A stretch of 63,581 nt of DNA from Sphaerisporangium melleum (GCF_014646695.1 NZ_BMNT01000002.1:49319-112899); one strand, 5' to 3'. Shown: positions 42,621-52,995, numbered from the stretch's first letter. Made by a program: numbers and translations. The notes: a model not told the origin generated them from the sequence alone.

Positions 42621-43440
42621 CCCCCTTCACGCGTCAGGTGAGGGTGGTCAGGCCGGGCGTGGCGGGTGGGACGGGCAGGCGGAGGGGGAGATCGCAGAGG
42701 GCTTCGAGAGCGGTGATGGTGGTGTCGGCGTCCAGGTGATGGAGTCCCACCAGGCCGAGACCGCGGGCGGCCACGATGTTGGCCTCGATGTCGTCGATGA
42801 AGACGCACTCGCCCGCCTCCAGCCCGACCAGGCCGAGGGCGTGGTGGAAGATGCGCGGCTCGGGCTTGCGCATGCCGACCTCGCCGGAGATGACGACCCC
42901 GTCGAAGTACTCCTCCCAGCCGTCCCGGCTGTAGTGGTCGCCCCAGGAGTTGGACAGCAGGCAGGTGGCCAGGCCGGCCGCGCGGGCGGCGCGCAGCATC
43001 TCGTACATCGGCGGCACCGGGCGGAACCCGGCGAACATCCGGGTGAGCAGGCCCTCGGCGACCGCCGGACCGCCGTGCAGGGTGACCAGCCGCGCCGCCA
43101 GATCACGTTCGAAGGCCACCACGTCGACCTCACCGCGCTCCAGCGCGTGGATCGGATTGACACCGGCGCCGTCGCCGTCCTCGTAGGCGTGCCGGATCAG
43201 CTCGCGCATCAGGTCGCGGTAGTGCTCGGCGTCGATGCCGTCCGCGACCAGCCACTCGGTGATGGCCTCGTGCAAGCTGGTGGTGAGCACGCCACCCCAG
43301 TCGATAAGAAGACCTTTGACCATGATCGCTCCCTATCTCCCGCCGGGCCTTACAGATTAAGCCGCCCCTGCCCTCTTCCTCACTCCCACCCCCACCCACC
43401 ACGCCCGGCCTGCCCGCCATCACCTGACGGGTGAAGGGGG
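42621..43440. repeat. 50-bp inverted repeat bracketing the third HAD gene
   Basis: 42621-42670 and the reverse complement of 43391-43440 match in 45 of 50 bases (both open CCCCCTTCAC, then GTCAGGTG and GGCCGGGCGTGG). The left copy holds the stop and last codons of the HAD gene. The right copy reads PPTTPGLPAIT-stop on the plus strand, resembling the gene's own ending ATPGLTTLT-stop. Confidence 0.75.
42634..43323 (-). CDS. HAD-IA family hydrolase
   Basis: A protein of 229 residues: motif I LLIDWGGVLTTS (nucleophile Asp present, second Asp replaced by Gly as in X-phosphatase/epoxide-hydrolase-type relatives), motif II LLSNSWGDHY, Lys in GMRKPEPRIFHHAL, motif IV CVFIDDIEANI. GVLTTSLHEAI starts the helical cap. 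It is predicted to be a small-molecule phosphatase or dehalogenase-like enzyme. ATG 43323 follows GGGAGCG. The ends lie inside or near the 50-bp inverted repeat. Confidence 0.88.
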   Translation of the reverse strand: MVKGLLIDWGGVLTTSLHEAITEWLVADGIDAEHYRDLMRELIRHAYEDGDGAGVNPIHALERGEVDVVAFERDLAARLVTLHGGPAVAEGLLTRMFAGFRPVPPMYEMLRAARAAGLATCLLSNSWGDHYSRDGWEEYFDGVVISGEVGMRKPEPRIFHHALGLVGLEAGECVFIDDIEANIVAARGLGLVGLHHLDADTTITALEALCDLPLRLPVPPATPGLTTLT

Positions 43441-43578
43441 TGGGCGGTGGGCGCTCACCGAACCAGCCGCCGGTCGAGATCGCCCGGCCGGCTGAGCACC
43501 GTTGGCCGAACCACCGCCTCAAGGCGGGACCACCACGCCGCCGCATCCGCCATGGGGGATGCTGGGCCGCCGGTGGGC

Positions 43579-45330
43579 TTATCGCTTGAGGTCCACGGGG
43601 AGGGTGCCTTTGGGGGTGAGGGTGCCGGTGAGGGCCTTGGCCGCGGCGCGTAACGAGGTGGCGCCGTCGGAGTAGACGGCCAGCGCGGTGTCGTAGCCGC
43701 GCAGGCGCTCCAGCTCGTAGGGGGCGCCCATGGACACGATGACGACCTTCTTGCCGGTGCCGGCCATGGCGTCCACCAGCCGCGTCTGGGCGGGGCCGGC
43801 GTCCTTGGTGGTGACGACGACGGTGTCGGCCCCGGCGGCGGCCGAGCGAGCGCTCGCGATCTGCGCGGCCGTGGGGGTGTCCCCGGTGCCGGAGGCGGTG
43901 GCACCGTCCAGCATGTCGGCGAGGCGGCGGCCCGCCGGGCCGGTGACCAGCACTTTTCCCTTCACGGGCAGGCTCTTGGCACCCTTGACCGCCGTCACGG
44001 ACCGGTCGGCGATGCCCTGTGCGATCTTGCGATGCTCGCTGGAGCGCACCACGCCGGCCGCCTCGCCGGCGTCCACCGGGTCGCCGTCCAGGATGCCCCG
44101 CTCGGCCTTGAGCGTGAGCAGCCGGGTGACCGACCGGTCGAGCCGGTCGCGGGAGATGCGCCCGGACTTCACCGCGTCGAGCACCGCGGTGTACGCCTTG
44201 CGGAAGTCGGGCGGCATGAGCAGCAGATCGACGCCCGCCAGGATGGCGCGCACGGCGACCTCCGCGTCGCCGTACTTCTCCCGGACCCCGCGCATGTCGA
44301 GCGCGTCGGTGGTGACCACCCCGTCGTACCCCAGCTCGTCGCGCAGCAGCCCGGTCAGGATGGGCTTGGACAGAGTGGCGGGATCGCCGGACGGGTCGAG
44401 CTTCGGCATCACCACATGGGCCGACATGATGACGTCGACCCCGCGCTTGATCGCCTGCCGGAACGGCGGCGCGTCGAGCCTGTCCCACTGGGAGCGGGTG
44501 TGCCGGATGACGGGCAGGCCGGTGTGGCTGTCGGTGGTGGTGTCGCCATGGCCGGGGAAGTGCTTGGCGGCACTGCCCACGCCGGCTTCGTGGAACCCCT
44601 CGACGGCCGCGCCCACCATCGCACCGACCCTTGAAGGGTCGGAGCCGTAGGACCGCGAGCCGATCACGGGATTGGCGGGGTTGACGTTGACGTCGGCCAC
44701 CGGGGCGAAGTCGAGGTTGATGCCGAGGGCCCGCAGCTCCGCGCCGGTCACCTGGGCGGCGGCGCGGGCGTCGTCCGGCTCGCCGGTCGCACCGACCGCC
44801 ATGGCGCCCGGCACATCGGTGACGATGGAGCCGAGCCGTGAGACGACGCCGTTCTCCTGGTCGGCCCCGATGAGCAGGGGGATCTCGGCGGCCTTCTGCA
44901 GGCCCCGGGTGAGGGCGGCCACCTGGCCGGCGTTCGCCACGTTGCCCGCCCAGGGGAAGAGGATGACGCCACCGGGATGGTATTTCGCGACGACCGCGGC
45001 GGGGCTCGCCACGCCGAACCTCGCCTGGTTCTCCCCGTGCGCGCCATCGGCGCGCGGACCGTACACCACCGGCATGAAGAGCTGGCCGACCTTCTCCGCA
45101 AGGCTCATCTTCGCGAGCCGCGCGGCGACCACGGCCGCGGCGGAGGCACCGGGCGACGAGGTCGCGGAGGACGCCGGCGTCGGGGTGGGGCTTGACGCGC
45201 CGGACGGGGTGGCCGGAGGGGGGACGCTCCTGGTCGGGGGCGCCTGGGTGGCCGGGGAGGCGGCACCGGCGCACCCCGCTGCCAGGATCGCGAGCAGCAC
45301 GAGCACCACCGTGGGGGAAGGTCGAGCCAT
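43579..45330 (-). CDS. Beta-N-acetylhexosaminidase NagZ-like, GH3 lipoprotein
   Basis: A protein of 583 residues. Lipobox LAAGC (Cys20) is followed by a Ser/Pro/Thr linker. The GH3 TIM barrel carries the NagZ signature K256-HFPGHGDTTTDS-H269, which supplies the His/Asp dyad. The nucleophile is Asp342 in VVTTDALDMRG. A C-terminal alpha/beta domain follows (KVLVTGPAGRRLADML). It cleaves terminal GlcNAc from muropeptides or chitin fragments outside the membrane. Downstream of ptsI it feeds the GlcNAc-PTS of this locus. ATG 45330 is chosen from the signal peptide; the frame is open to 45432. Confidence 0.92.
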   Translation of the reverse strand: MARPSPTVVLVLLAILAAGCAGAASPATQAPPTRSVPPPATPSGASSPTPTPASSATSSPGASAAAVVAARLAKMSLAEKVGQLFMPVVYGPRADGAHGENQARFGVASPAAVVAKYHPGGVILFPWAGNVANAGQVAALTRGLQKAAEIPLLIGADQENGVVSRLGSIVTDVPGAMAVGATGEPDDARAAAQVTGAELRALGINLDFAPVADVNVNPANPVIGSRSYGSDPSRVGAMVGAAVEGFHEAGVGSAAKHFPGHGDTTTDSHTGLPVIRHTRSQWDRLDAPPFRQAIKRGVDVIMSAHVVMPKLDPSGDPATLSKPILTGLLRDELGYDGVVTTDALDMRGVREKYGDAEVAVRAILAGVDLLLMPPDFRKAYTAVLDAVKSGRISRDRLDRSVTRLLTLKAERGILDGDPVDAGEAAGVVRSSEHRKIAQGIADRSVTAVKGAKSLPVKGKVLVTGPAGRRLADMLDGATASGTGDTPTAAQIASARSAAAGADTVVVTTKDAGPAQTRLVDAMAGTGKKVVIVSMGAPYELERLRGYDTALAVYSDGATSLRAAAKALTGTLTPKGTLPVDLKR

Positions 45331-45439
45331 GCCCCAACCGTATCCACGTCCCCGACCTGACGATTCCGGCCTGTGGATAACTTCCCGCGAGCGGCACCCC
45401 GGGCGACCGCACATCCGCGAGGTTCGGTACACCCGTCCA

Positions 45440-45454
45440 CCGGCGGACCGCCGG
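45440..45454 (-). terminator. Hairpin after ptsI
   Basis: CCGGCGGACCGCCGG has perfect 6-bp arms and a 3-nt loop, 5 bp past the ptsI stop. It lacks a T-run and may only weaken read-through into nagZ. Confidence 0.45.
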
Positions 45455-45459
45455 AGGGC

Positions 45460-47136
45460 TTAGAGGCCGAGGTCGGCGAGGGCGGGGAGGTGGGTGCGGG
45501 CGGCGGCTCTGGCGGCCTCCGGGCCGGTCTGGGCGCGTGCGGCGACTGCGGCGGCGCGGCACTGGGCGAGGGTGTGCCGGGCCAGGGCGGCGCGCACACC
45601 GGGGATCGCCGGGGCGGCCATCGACAGCGCGGTCACGCCGAGGCCGGCGAGCACGCAGGACAGCGCGGGGTCGCTGCAGGCCTCTCCGCAGACGGCGGTG
45701 GGAACGCCCGCCGAGGCCGTCATGGCGACCAGGTCCAGCAGGACGGGCTGCCAGGGGTCCTGGAAGGCGGTCAGCGCGCCCACCTCGCGGTCCGCGGCGA
45801 AGGTGTACTGGGCGAGGTCGTTGGTGCCGATGGAGAAGAAGTCGACGGCGGGCGCCAGGTCGGTGGCCCGCAGCGCCGCGGCCGGGACCTCGATCATGAT
45901 GCCCGCCGAGCGCAGCCCCGCCGCCCGGCACGCGGCCACGAACCACGCGGCGTCCTCCGGTGTCGCGACCATCGGGGCCATGACCCGCACCTCGGCGGAC
46001 CCCGCCTCGGCCGCGCGGGCGAGCGCGCGCAGTTGCCCGGTCAGCACATCGGTGAAGATGCGCAGGATGCGGACCCCGCGCTGCCCCAGGGCCGGGTTGG
46101 GCTCCTTCTCGGTGGGCGGGAGGAACCCCAGCGGCTTGTCACCGCCCGCGTCCAGCACGCGCACGGTCACCGGGCGGCCGGGGAAGGCGGAGACGACCTC
46201 GCGGTAGGCGGCCTCCTGCTCCTCCTCCGAAGGCGCCTGGTCCCGGTCGAGGAACAGGAACTCGGTGCGGTACAGCCCGACCCCCTCGGCCCCGTGCTCC
46301 AGCGCCGCGGCGAGGTCGCGCGGGCCGCCGATGTTGGCGAGCAGGGCCACCGGGCGGCCGTCGGCGGTCGCGCCGGGGCCGGTGACCTCGGCCAGGGCGG
46401 CGTCCCGGGTGCGCGCGGCCTTGATCGTCGCCCGCACCTCGTCCTCGGAGGGCATCAGGCCGACCAGGCCGGTGGTGCCGTCCACCAGGACCGGCACCCC
46501 GTTGGCGATGGAGGTCGCGCCCGCGCAGGCGACGACGGCGGGGACGCCGAGAGCGCGGGCGAGGATGGCGGTGTGGCTGGTGGGCCCGCCCTCCTCGGTG
46601 ACGAAGGCGGCGACGATGTCCTTGGAGAGCAGCGCGGTGTCGGCGGGCGCGAGGTCACGGGCGACCAGCACGTACGGTTTGTCCCCGGCCGCGGGCAGGC
46701 CCGGCATCGGCACGCCGGTCAGCTCGGCGATGACCCGGTCGCGGACGTCCGCCAGGTCGGCCACGCGCTGACCGAGGTATCCGCCGACCTGGGTGAGGAT
46801 GTCGTTGTACCTCATGAACGCCTCGTAGACCGCGCGTTCGGCGGCCGTGCCGGCGTCGATCAGGTCGCCGATCTCGGCGGCGAGTGCGGGGTCGCGCGCG
46901 ATCAGCGCCTGCGCGGCGAGCACGTCCCGGGCGTCGCCGCCCACGGCCTCGCCGCGCGCCTGCAGTTCGGCGGCCACCCGTTCGACGGCGGCCTCCACCC
47001 GGGCGACCTCGGCCACCACGTCACCGTCGTGCCGCGCCCCGGCGGGCGGCTCGGGGACGGCCGCGCCCATGAGGTATGCAGGGCCGTAGCCGGCGCCCGG
47101 GCTGACCCCGGTCCCCGTCAGACTCTCCGTGGCCAC
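45460..47136 (-). CDS. ptsI: PTS Enzyme I (phosphoenolpyruvate-protein phosphotransferase)
   Basis: A protein of 558 residues from GTG 47136. The phosphohistidine is His188 in GGPTSHTAILAR. The PEP-binding TIM barrel has GVGLYRTEFLFLDR, MVATPED and the C-terminal Cys in AVCGEACSDP. It transfers phosphate from PEP to HPr. The gene starts 17 bp after ptsH, so they form an operon. An AAGGGA ribosome site precedes the GTG. Confidence 0.95.
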   Translation of the reverse strand: MATESLTGTGVSPGAGYGPAYLMGAAVPEPPAGARHDGDVVAEVARVEAAVERVAAELQARGEAVGGDARDVLAAQALIARDPALAAEIGDLIDAGTAAERAVYEAFMRYNDILTQVGGYLGQRVADLADVRDRVIAELTGVPMPGLPAAGDKPYVLVARDLAPADTALLSKDIVAAFVTEEGGPTSHTAILARALGVPAVVACAGATSIANGVPVLVDGTTGLVGLMPSEDEVRATIKAARTRDAALAEVTGPGATADGRPVALLANIGGPRDLAAALEHGAEGVGLYRTEFLFLDRDQAPSEEEQEAAYREVVSAFPGRPVTVRVLDAGGDKPLGFLPPTEKEPNPALGQRGVRILRIFTDVLTGQLRALARAAEAGSAEVRVMAPMVATPEDAAWFVAACRAAGLRSAGIMIEVPAAALRATDLAPAVDFFSIGTNDLAQYTFAADREVGALTAFQDPWQPVLLDLVAMTASAGVPTAVCGEACSDPALSCVLAGLGVTALSMAAPAIPGVRAALARHTLAQCRAAAVAARAQTGPEAARAAARTHLPALADLGL

Positions 47137-47152
47137 CGGTGACCGTCCCTTC

Positions 47153-47410
47153 TCAGGGCACCGAGACGATGGCGGCCAGCTCGTCCAGCACCTGGTCGGC
47201 GCCGTCGCCGTCGGCATTGAGGACGATCACCTCGCCGGACCTGACGTCGAGCGCGAGGATGGACAGGATGCTCTTGGCACTGACGGGCGTGCCGCCCGGC
47301 TTGGCCACGGTGACGTCGACGGGCGCCTTGGCGGCGGTCTGCACGAACGTCGCCGCGGGGCGGGCGTGCAGACCTGCTGATGACTCGACAATGACCTTGC
47401 GTACGGCCAC
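47153..47410 (-). CDS. ptsH: PTS phosphocarrier HPr
   Basis: A protein of 85 residues. His15 in AGLHARPA is the phosphoacceptor, and Ser47 in VSAKSILSIL corresponds to the regulatory serine of low-GC relatives. GTG 47410 has a strong AAGGAGG ribosome site. It carries phosphate from Enzyme I to the sugar-specific EIIA/EIIB/EIIC proteins encoded nearby. Confidence 0.96.
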   Translation of the reverse strand: MAVRKVIVESSAGLHARPAATFVQTAAKAPVDVTVAKPGGTPVSAKSILSILALDVRSGEVIVLNADGDGADQVLDELAAIVSVP

Positions 47411-47431
47411 GATTCCTCCTTGAATCCGGGG

Positions 47432-47443
47432 CGGTACGGACCA
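47432..47443 (-). promoter_or_regulatory. DasR-site-like sequence upstream of ptsH
   Basis: On the minus strand TGGTCCGTACCG matches the dre core TGGTCTAGACCA in 8 of 12 positions, keeping GGT and ACC. It lies 22 bp before the ptsH GTG. Streptomyces DasR controls pts genes, so regulation is plausible. Confidence 0.4.
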
Positions 47444-47582
47444 CCCGCTGAAAGTTCCCCGGCGAGCACGTTATTCCGATATGGAACCCTTTACAGGGAA
47501 CATTCGGCTAACGCCCGGCAGATCGGATGTGGCTGGTTCGGCACCGTCATGTCACCATTCGGAGGGGCGTCGCCATCCCGCC

Positions 47583-48044
47583 CTAGTCATACCCTCCGCC
47601 CCACCGGAACAGCTCCTCCCCCGCCCGCACGGGACCCGCGGCGAGGAGCGTGGTCAGCGTACCTGGTCGGGCATCGAGCGCGACCACCGGGCATATGGGC
47701 GACTTTCCGGCGGAGGCCACCGCCACCGGATCCCAGGCGACGACCGGAGCCCCCGCGCGTACCCGCGCGCCCTCGCAGGCCAGCGGCCGGAACCCCTCCC
47801 CTTTGAGCAGCACCGTGTCGATGCCCAGGTGGACCAGCACGGCGCGGCCGTCCTCACCCGCGATCACGTAGGCGTGCGGGTGCAGCTTGAGGATCAGCCC
47901 GTCGATCGGGGCCAGCGCCTCCCCGGCCCGCCTGGCCGGGTCGATCGCCGTCCCCGGGCCCACCAGGCCGCCGGAGAACACCGGGTCGGGCACGCCGGCG
48001 AGTCCGACGACGTGCCCCGCCACCGGGGCGAGAACGGTCGTCAT
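47583..48044 (-). CDS. crr: PTS EIIA component (Crr, glucose/GlcNAc type)
   Basis: A protein of 153 residues with the EIIA-Glc fold. His72 in AVLVHLGIDTV is the phosphohistidine and His57 (HPHAYVIA) the partner; LAPIDGLILKL is conserved. ATG 48044 opens APVAGHVVGL. It shuttles phosphate from HPr to EIIB. It lies 172 bp upstream of ptsH and 23 bp after EIIB on the same strand. Free-standing EIIA is the actinobacterial pattern. Confidence 0.93.
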   Translation of the reverse strand: MTTVLAPVAGHVVGLAGVPDPVFSGGLVGPGTAIDPARRAGEALAPIDGLILKLHPHAYVIAGEDGRAVLVHLGIDTVLLKGEGFRPLACEGARVRAGAPVVAWDPVAVASAGKSPICPVVALDARPGTLTTLLAAGPVRAGEELFRWGGGYD

Positions 48045-48067
48045 GGCATCCCCACCGGCCGCCCGGC

Positions 48068-48304
48068 TCACTCGATGAGGTCGTCGATGTCGGAGGCGAG
48101 CGTGTCGGCGTCGGGGCCCACCACGACCTGGACGACGTTGCCCGCCGCCATGACACCGTGGGCGCCGGCGGCCCGCAGCGCCACCTGGTCCACCTTGGAG
48201 GCGTCGCGCACCTCGGTGCGGAGACGGGTGATGCACGGCTCGATGTCGATGATGTTCTCCGCACCACCGAGCCCGGCGATGATCGCGTGGGCGTCTGCCG
48301 CCAT
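48068..48304 (-). CDS. PTS EIIB component, GlcNAc/glucose type
   Basis: A protein of 78 residues. Cys24 in DIEPCITRLR is the phosphocysteine; IITGLGG-like start (AIIAGLGGAENI) and MAAGNVVQVVVGPDAD are typical. ATG 48304 has a perfect GGAGG. It is a separate small protein, as in Streptomyces (nagF-like), and works with the EIIC encoded at 50309. It is followed closely by crr. Confidence 0.93.
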   Translation of the reverse strand: MAADAHAIIAGLGGAENIIDIEPCITRLRTEVRDASKVDQVALRAAGAHGVMAAGNVVQVVVGPDADTLASDIDDLIE

Positions 48305-48345
48305 GTCCGTCCTCCTCGTTGCGCCTGCGCGCAAAGCTAGCGGCG

Positions 48346-49380
48346 CTATTCGGTCTGCGTCACCTTGTTCAGACCGCGAGGAGAGTCGGGGTCGATGCCG
48401 CGCCGCCGGGCGAGCGACTCGGTCAGGATCTGCCCCGGGACGATGAGCCCCATCGGCGCCACCCACTCGGGCAGGTCGGGGCCGTTGAGCGCCGCCGTGG
48501 CCGCCGTGGCCAGCTCGGCGCCGCCCCCGATGCCGTACGCCGAGGCGCCGGCGCCGGTGACCCGCCGGGCCAGCGCGATGGTGCCGGGGAGCGTGGGCCC
48601 CTCGCCGGCCGCCACCAGCAGCGCCGGCGTCCGCTCGTCCACGACCGCGATGGGGCCGTGCAGCAGGTCGGCGTACGACAGGCCCATGGCGTGCAGGTAG
48701 CAGGCCTCCTTGAGCTTGAGCGCGGTCTCCAGGGCGGTGGAGAAGGCCATGCCGCGCCCGGACACCACGACGCCGGACACCTCGGCCAGCCCTTCGACCA
48801 CGGCCTCGACGTCGCCCGGCTCGGCGATCAGCCGCTCGACGGCGTCCGGGACCCGGTCGAGGTCGGCGGCGTCCACCTCGGCGCCGAGGCCGAGCGCGAG
48901 CACGGCGAGGGCCGCGAGCTGGGTGGTGTAGGTCTTGGTGGCCGGGACGGCCTTCTCCTCACCGGCCTGGGTGCACAGCGCGAGGTGGGCGGCCTGGGCG
49001 AGCGGCGAGTGCTCGCCGCCGTTGGTGATCGCGACGGTCGCGGCGCCGCAGTCCTTGGCCCAGGTGAGGGTCTCGACGATCTCCTCGGTCTTGCCCGACT
49101 GGGAGAGCGCGACGGCAAGCACGCCGGTCAGGTCCAGCTTGCGCTTGTAGGTGGTGGCGATCGACGGGGCGGCGAGCGAGGACATCCGGCCCGCGCGGGC
49201 CTCGATGAGGTAGCGCCCGTAGACGGCGGCGTTGTCGGAGGTGCCCCTGGCGATGAAGACGAGCTGCCTGGCCTGCCCGGCCAGGGCCTTCACCTCGTCG
49301 ATCCTCGGCAGCAGGGCGTCGAGAGTGGCCCGCAGCGCGGCCGGCTGCTCGGCGATCTCGCGGCGCATCATCGTGGTCAT
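48346..49380 (-). CDS. Double-SIS-domain protein, probable glucosamine-6-phosphate deaminase
   Basis: A protein of 344 residues. Two sugar-isomerase (SIS) domains (about 25-165 and 190-330) contain RQLVFIARGTSDNAAVYGRYL, ALSQSGKTEEIVE, VVSGRGMAFSTALETALKLKE and LLHGPIAVVDERTP. It resembles the isomerase half of GlmS and NagB-II enzymes that convert GlcN-6-P. There is no glutaminase domain. It is divergent from dasR across the dre sites and is 41 bp before the EIIB gene, which supports a GlcNAc-catabolic role. Confidence 0.88.
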   Translation of the reverse strand: MTTMMRREIAEQPAALRATLDALLPRIDEVKALAGQARQLVFIARGTSDNAAVYGRYLIEARAGRMSSLAAPSIATTYKRKLDLTGVLAVALSQSGKTEEIVETLTWAKDCGAATVAITNGGEHSPLAQAAHLALCTQAGEEKAVPATKTYTTQLAALAVLALGLGAEVDAADLDRVPDAVERLIAEPGDVEAVVEGLAEVSGVVVSGRGMAFSTALETALKLKEACYLHAMGLSYADLLHGPIAVVDERTPALLVAAGEGPTLPGTIALARRVTGAGASAYGIGGGAELATAATAALNGPDLPEWVAPMGLIVPGQILTESLARRRGIDPDSPRGLNKVTQTE

Positions 49381-49467
49381 CGGTGCCCGTCCTTCGGCTC
49401 TGGAGGGCGAGATCGGGCCGTTATCGATCCGTCGCCGGTCCGTACGTTGACACTCATTTCTGGCATG

Positions 49468-49489
49468 TGGTCTAGTCCGGACTAGACCA
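49468..49489. promoter_or_regulatory. Perfect 22-bp palindrome: two overlapping DasR sites
   Basis: TGGTCTAGTCC is followed by its exact reverse complement. Each half-site block (49468-49479 and 49478-49489) matches the dre core TGGTCTAGACCA in 10 of 12 positions, with centres 10 bp apart. It lies 48 bp before dasR and 87 bp before the SIS gene, so it can control both directions. Confidence 0.8.
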
Positions 49490-49537
49490 GCACAAACATT
49501 AACTCAAACCTGCTGAGAGATCGAGAGGAGGAGAGCA

Positions 49538-50278
49538 GTGGCCACGATCGACCCCGACAGCCCCGTGCCGAAGTACTTCCAGCTTCGCGAGATCCTCCTC
49601 GACCTCATCGAGAGCAACGAACTCTCCATCGGAGCGGCGATCCCCTCCGAACGGGAGCTCTGCCAGCGTTTCGGCCTGTCACGCATGACTGTACGCCAGG
49701 CGGTGGACGCGCTGGTCAGCGAGGGGCGGCTGCACCGGGTGGCCGGCAAGGGCACCTTCGTGGCCCGCCCCAAGATCGAGATGGCGCTGCGGCTCACCTC
49801 CTTCAGCGACGACATGCGCGCCCGGGGCATGGAGCCCGGCTCACGCGACCTGGACCGCCGTGTGGTCCGGGCCAGCGCCCACCTGGCGCGGGAGCTCGGC
49901 ATCCAGCCCGGGGAGGCCGTCCACTTCATCGAACGGCTCCGCACGGCGGACGGAGAGCCGCTGTGCATCGAACGGGCGCACATCCCGGTGTCCTTCGCGC
50001 CCGACCTGGAGTCCTTCGACCTGTCCGGCCGATCGCTCTACGCACTGCTGGAGTCGCGGCACGGGGTCGTGCTGGACGCGGGAGAGCTGACCATCGACGG
50101 CGGCATCGCCGACCCCGGAGACGCCGACCTGCTCAAGATGCCGCGCGGCGGCGCCGTGCTGCTGCTCCAGCGCCGGTCGTTCTCCGGTGGCGTCTGCGTC
50201 GAGTTCGGGGTCTCGACCTACCGTGCCGACCGGTACCAGCTCCGTACGGTGCTGGAGATACCGGCGCGGCGAGGCTGA
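49538..50278 (+). CDS. dasR: DasR-type GntR transcription regulator
   Basis: A protein of 246 residues. The N-terminal winged helix (SPVPKYFQLREILLDLIE ... LGLSRMTVRQAV-like FGLSRMTVRQAVDALV, RVAGKGTFVARPK) is followed by a UTRA effector domain (about 90-240) that binds amino-sugar phosphates. It matches Streptomyces DasR closely in lead-in and length. It represses GlcNAc-PTS and chitin genes until GlcN-6-P accumulates. It is preceded by the double dre site and followed by EIIC in the same transcript. Confidence 0.92.
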   Translation: MATIDPDSPVPKYFQLREILLDLIESNELSIGAAIPSERELCQRFGLSRMTVRQAVDALVSEGRLHRVAGKGTFVARPKIEMALRLTSFSDDMRARGMEPGSRDLDRRVVRASAHLARELGIQPGEAVHFIERLRTADGEPLCIERAHIPVSFAPDLESFDLSGRSLYALLESRHGVVLDAGELTIDGGIADPGDADLLKMPRGGAVLLLQRRSFSGGVCVEFGVSTYRADRYQLRTVLEIPARRG

Positions 50279-50308
50279 GCCTCCCCTCTCTTTCCTGGAG
50301 GAAAGCCG

Positions 50309-51994
<1,686 letters not shown>

Positions 51995-52162
51995 CGCCCC
52001 GGCGGGACACGGGCGAGGCGACCGGTCCGGTCATTTCCCGCCAATCCCGGCGAAGCGCGAGGCGAGATCAGCAAGTTGGCCGCCCAACCCGCCGCCGCGG
52101 TATCAGGCGGCCCGGCCGAAAACTCCTTACTGCGTCAATCTCCGACGAGGCATGGAGTCCCG

Positions 52163-52855
52163 ATGTCCCCCTCATCCTCCCTGTCCGGGAAGCCGTCCAC
52201 GGCCAAGCCGTCCCGCCCCGCCCGGCCGTCCCGGCCCTCCGCCCCCACCCGCCGGCCGCTCCCCACCGGGCCGTCCCGCCCGGCGGCCCCGCTGCCCCGG
52301 CTGCGCCCGGTGCCACAGACCGACCCGCCGTACGACGACGAGCGCGGCCCCGGGTTCGTGCCGCCGCCGGCTCAGGGCACGCTGGCGCTGACCTTCGACG
52401 AGGTGACCGTCAGGCCGGCCGGAGCCCCGGCACCGGACCAGCCGGCGGCGGACGTCGCGCCGGCCCGGCCGCGGGACACCTCGCCACCGGCGCGGCAGGG
52501 GGACCACGGCCCGGCGGCGCTGCCGGTGCGGCGCCGGGCCGCCGGACCGCCGCCGGACGAGCGGGCGCTGCGCGTCCTCGGCCAGGCGCTCGCCGAGATC
52601 CTCGCCGGACGGCGCCCGCCCGGCACCGTCGCCGACCGGCTGACCGACGCGGCCTACACCGACCTGGTGCGGGCCGGGAAGATGATCCACACCACGCGGC
52701 CGCCGCGCGTCGCGCTGCCGCACGTGAACCGGCCGCACGACGGCGCGGTCGAGGTGTGCGTGCTGGTCCACTGTGGTGAGCGCAGCCACGTGCTCGCGCT
52801 CCGCATGGAACGGCGCGGCGTGCAGTGGCTGGTCACCGACTTCGAGACCGCCTGA
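52163..52855 (+). CDS. Rv3235-family protein
   Basis: A protein of 230 residues. The Pro/Arg-rich N-terminal half is low complexity. The C-terminal domain (about 140-230) has RALRVLGQALAEILAGRRPPGTVADRLTDAAYTDL and VLVHCGERSHVLALRMERRGVQWLVTDFETA, the pattern of the Rv3235 family. These genes recur beside secA in actinobacteria, as here. ATG 52163 has GGAG 6 nt upstream. It may be a small RNA- or protein-binding factor; the function is unknown. Confidence 0.8.
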   Translation: MSPSSSLSGKPSTAKPSRPARPSRPSAPTRRPLPTGPSRPAAPLPRLRPVPQTDPPYDDERGPGFVPPPAQGTLALTFDEVTVRPAGAPAPDQPAADVAPARPRDTSPPARQGDHGPAALPVRRRAAGPPPDERALRVLGQALAEILAGRRPPGTVADRLTDAAYTDLVRAGKMIHTTRPPRVALPHVNRPHDGAVEVCVLVHCGERSHVLALRMERRGVQWLVTDFETA

Positions 52856-52877
52856 TCACCCGAGCCCGCCGATCGCG

Positions 52878-52906
52878 CGGGAGGGCCGGGCCGCCCGGCC
52901 CTCCCG
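52878..52906. terminator. Strong 13-bp hairpin after the Rv3235-like gene
   Basis: CGGGAGGGCCGGG pairs perfectly with its partner across a 3-nt loop (52891-52893). It lies 22 bp past the stop and between convergent genes. There is no T-tract. Confidence 0.75.
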
Positions 52907-52995
52907 CCACGTCACCGGGCACGCGGGCCCGTGCGGTGCGCCGGGCGAGCGATCGCCTGTGCACAGCCGGACGAGCGACCCTCCGTGCACAGGCC

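Noticed and set aside
43130-45946. Minus-strand open frame of 938 codons over the nagZ region
   Set aside because: Arg/Gly/Pro/His-rich shadow of nagZ in another frame. nagZ has clear motifs and signal peptide.
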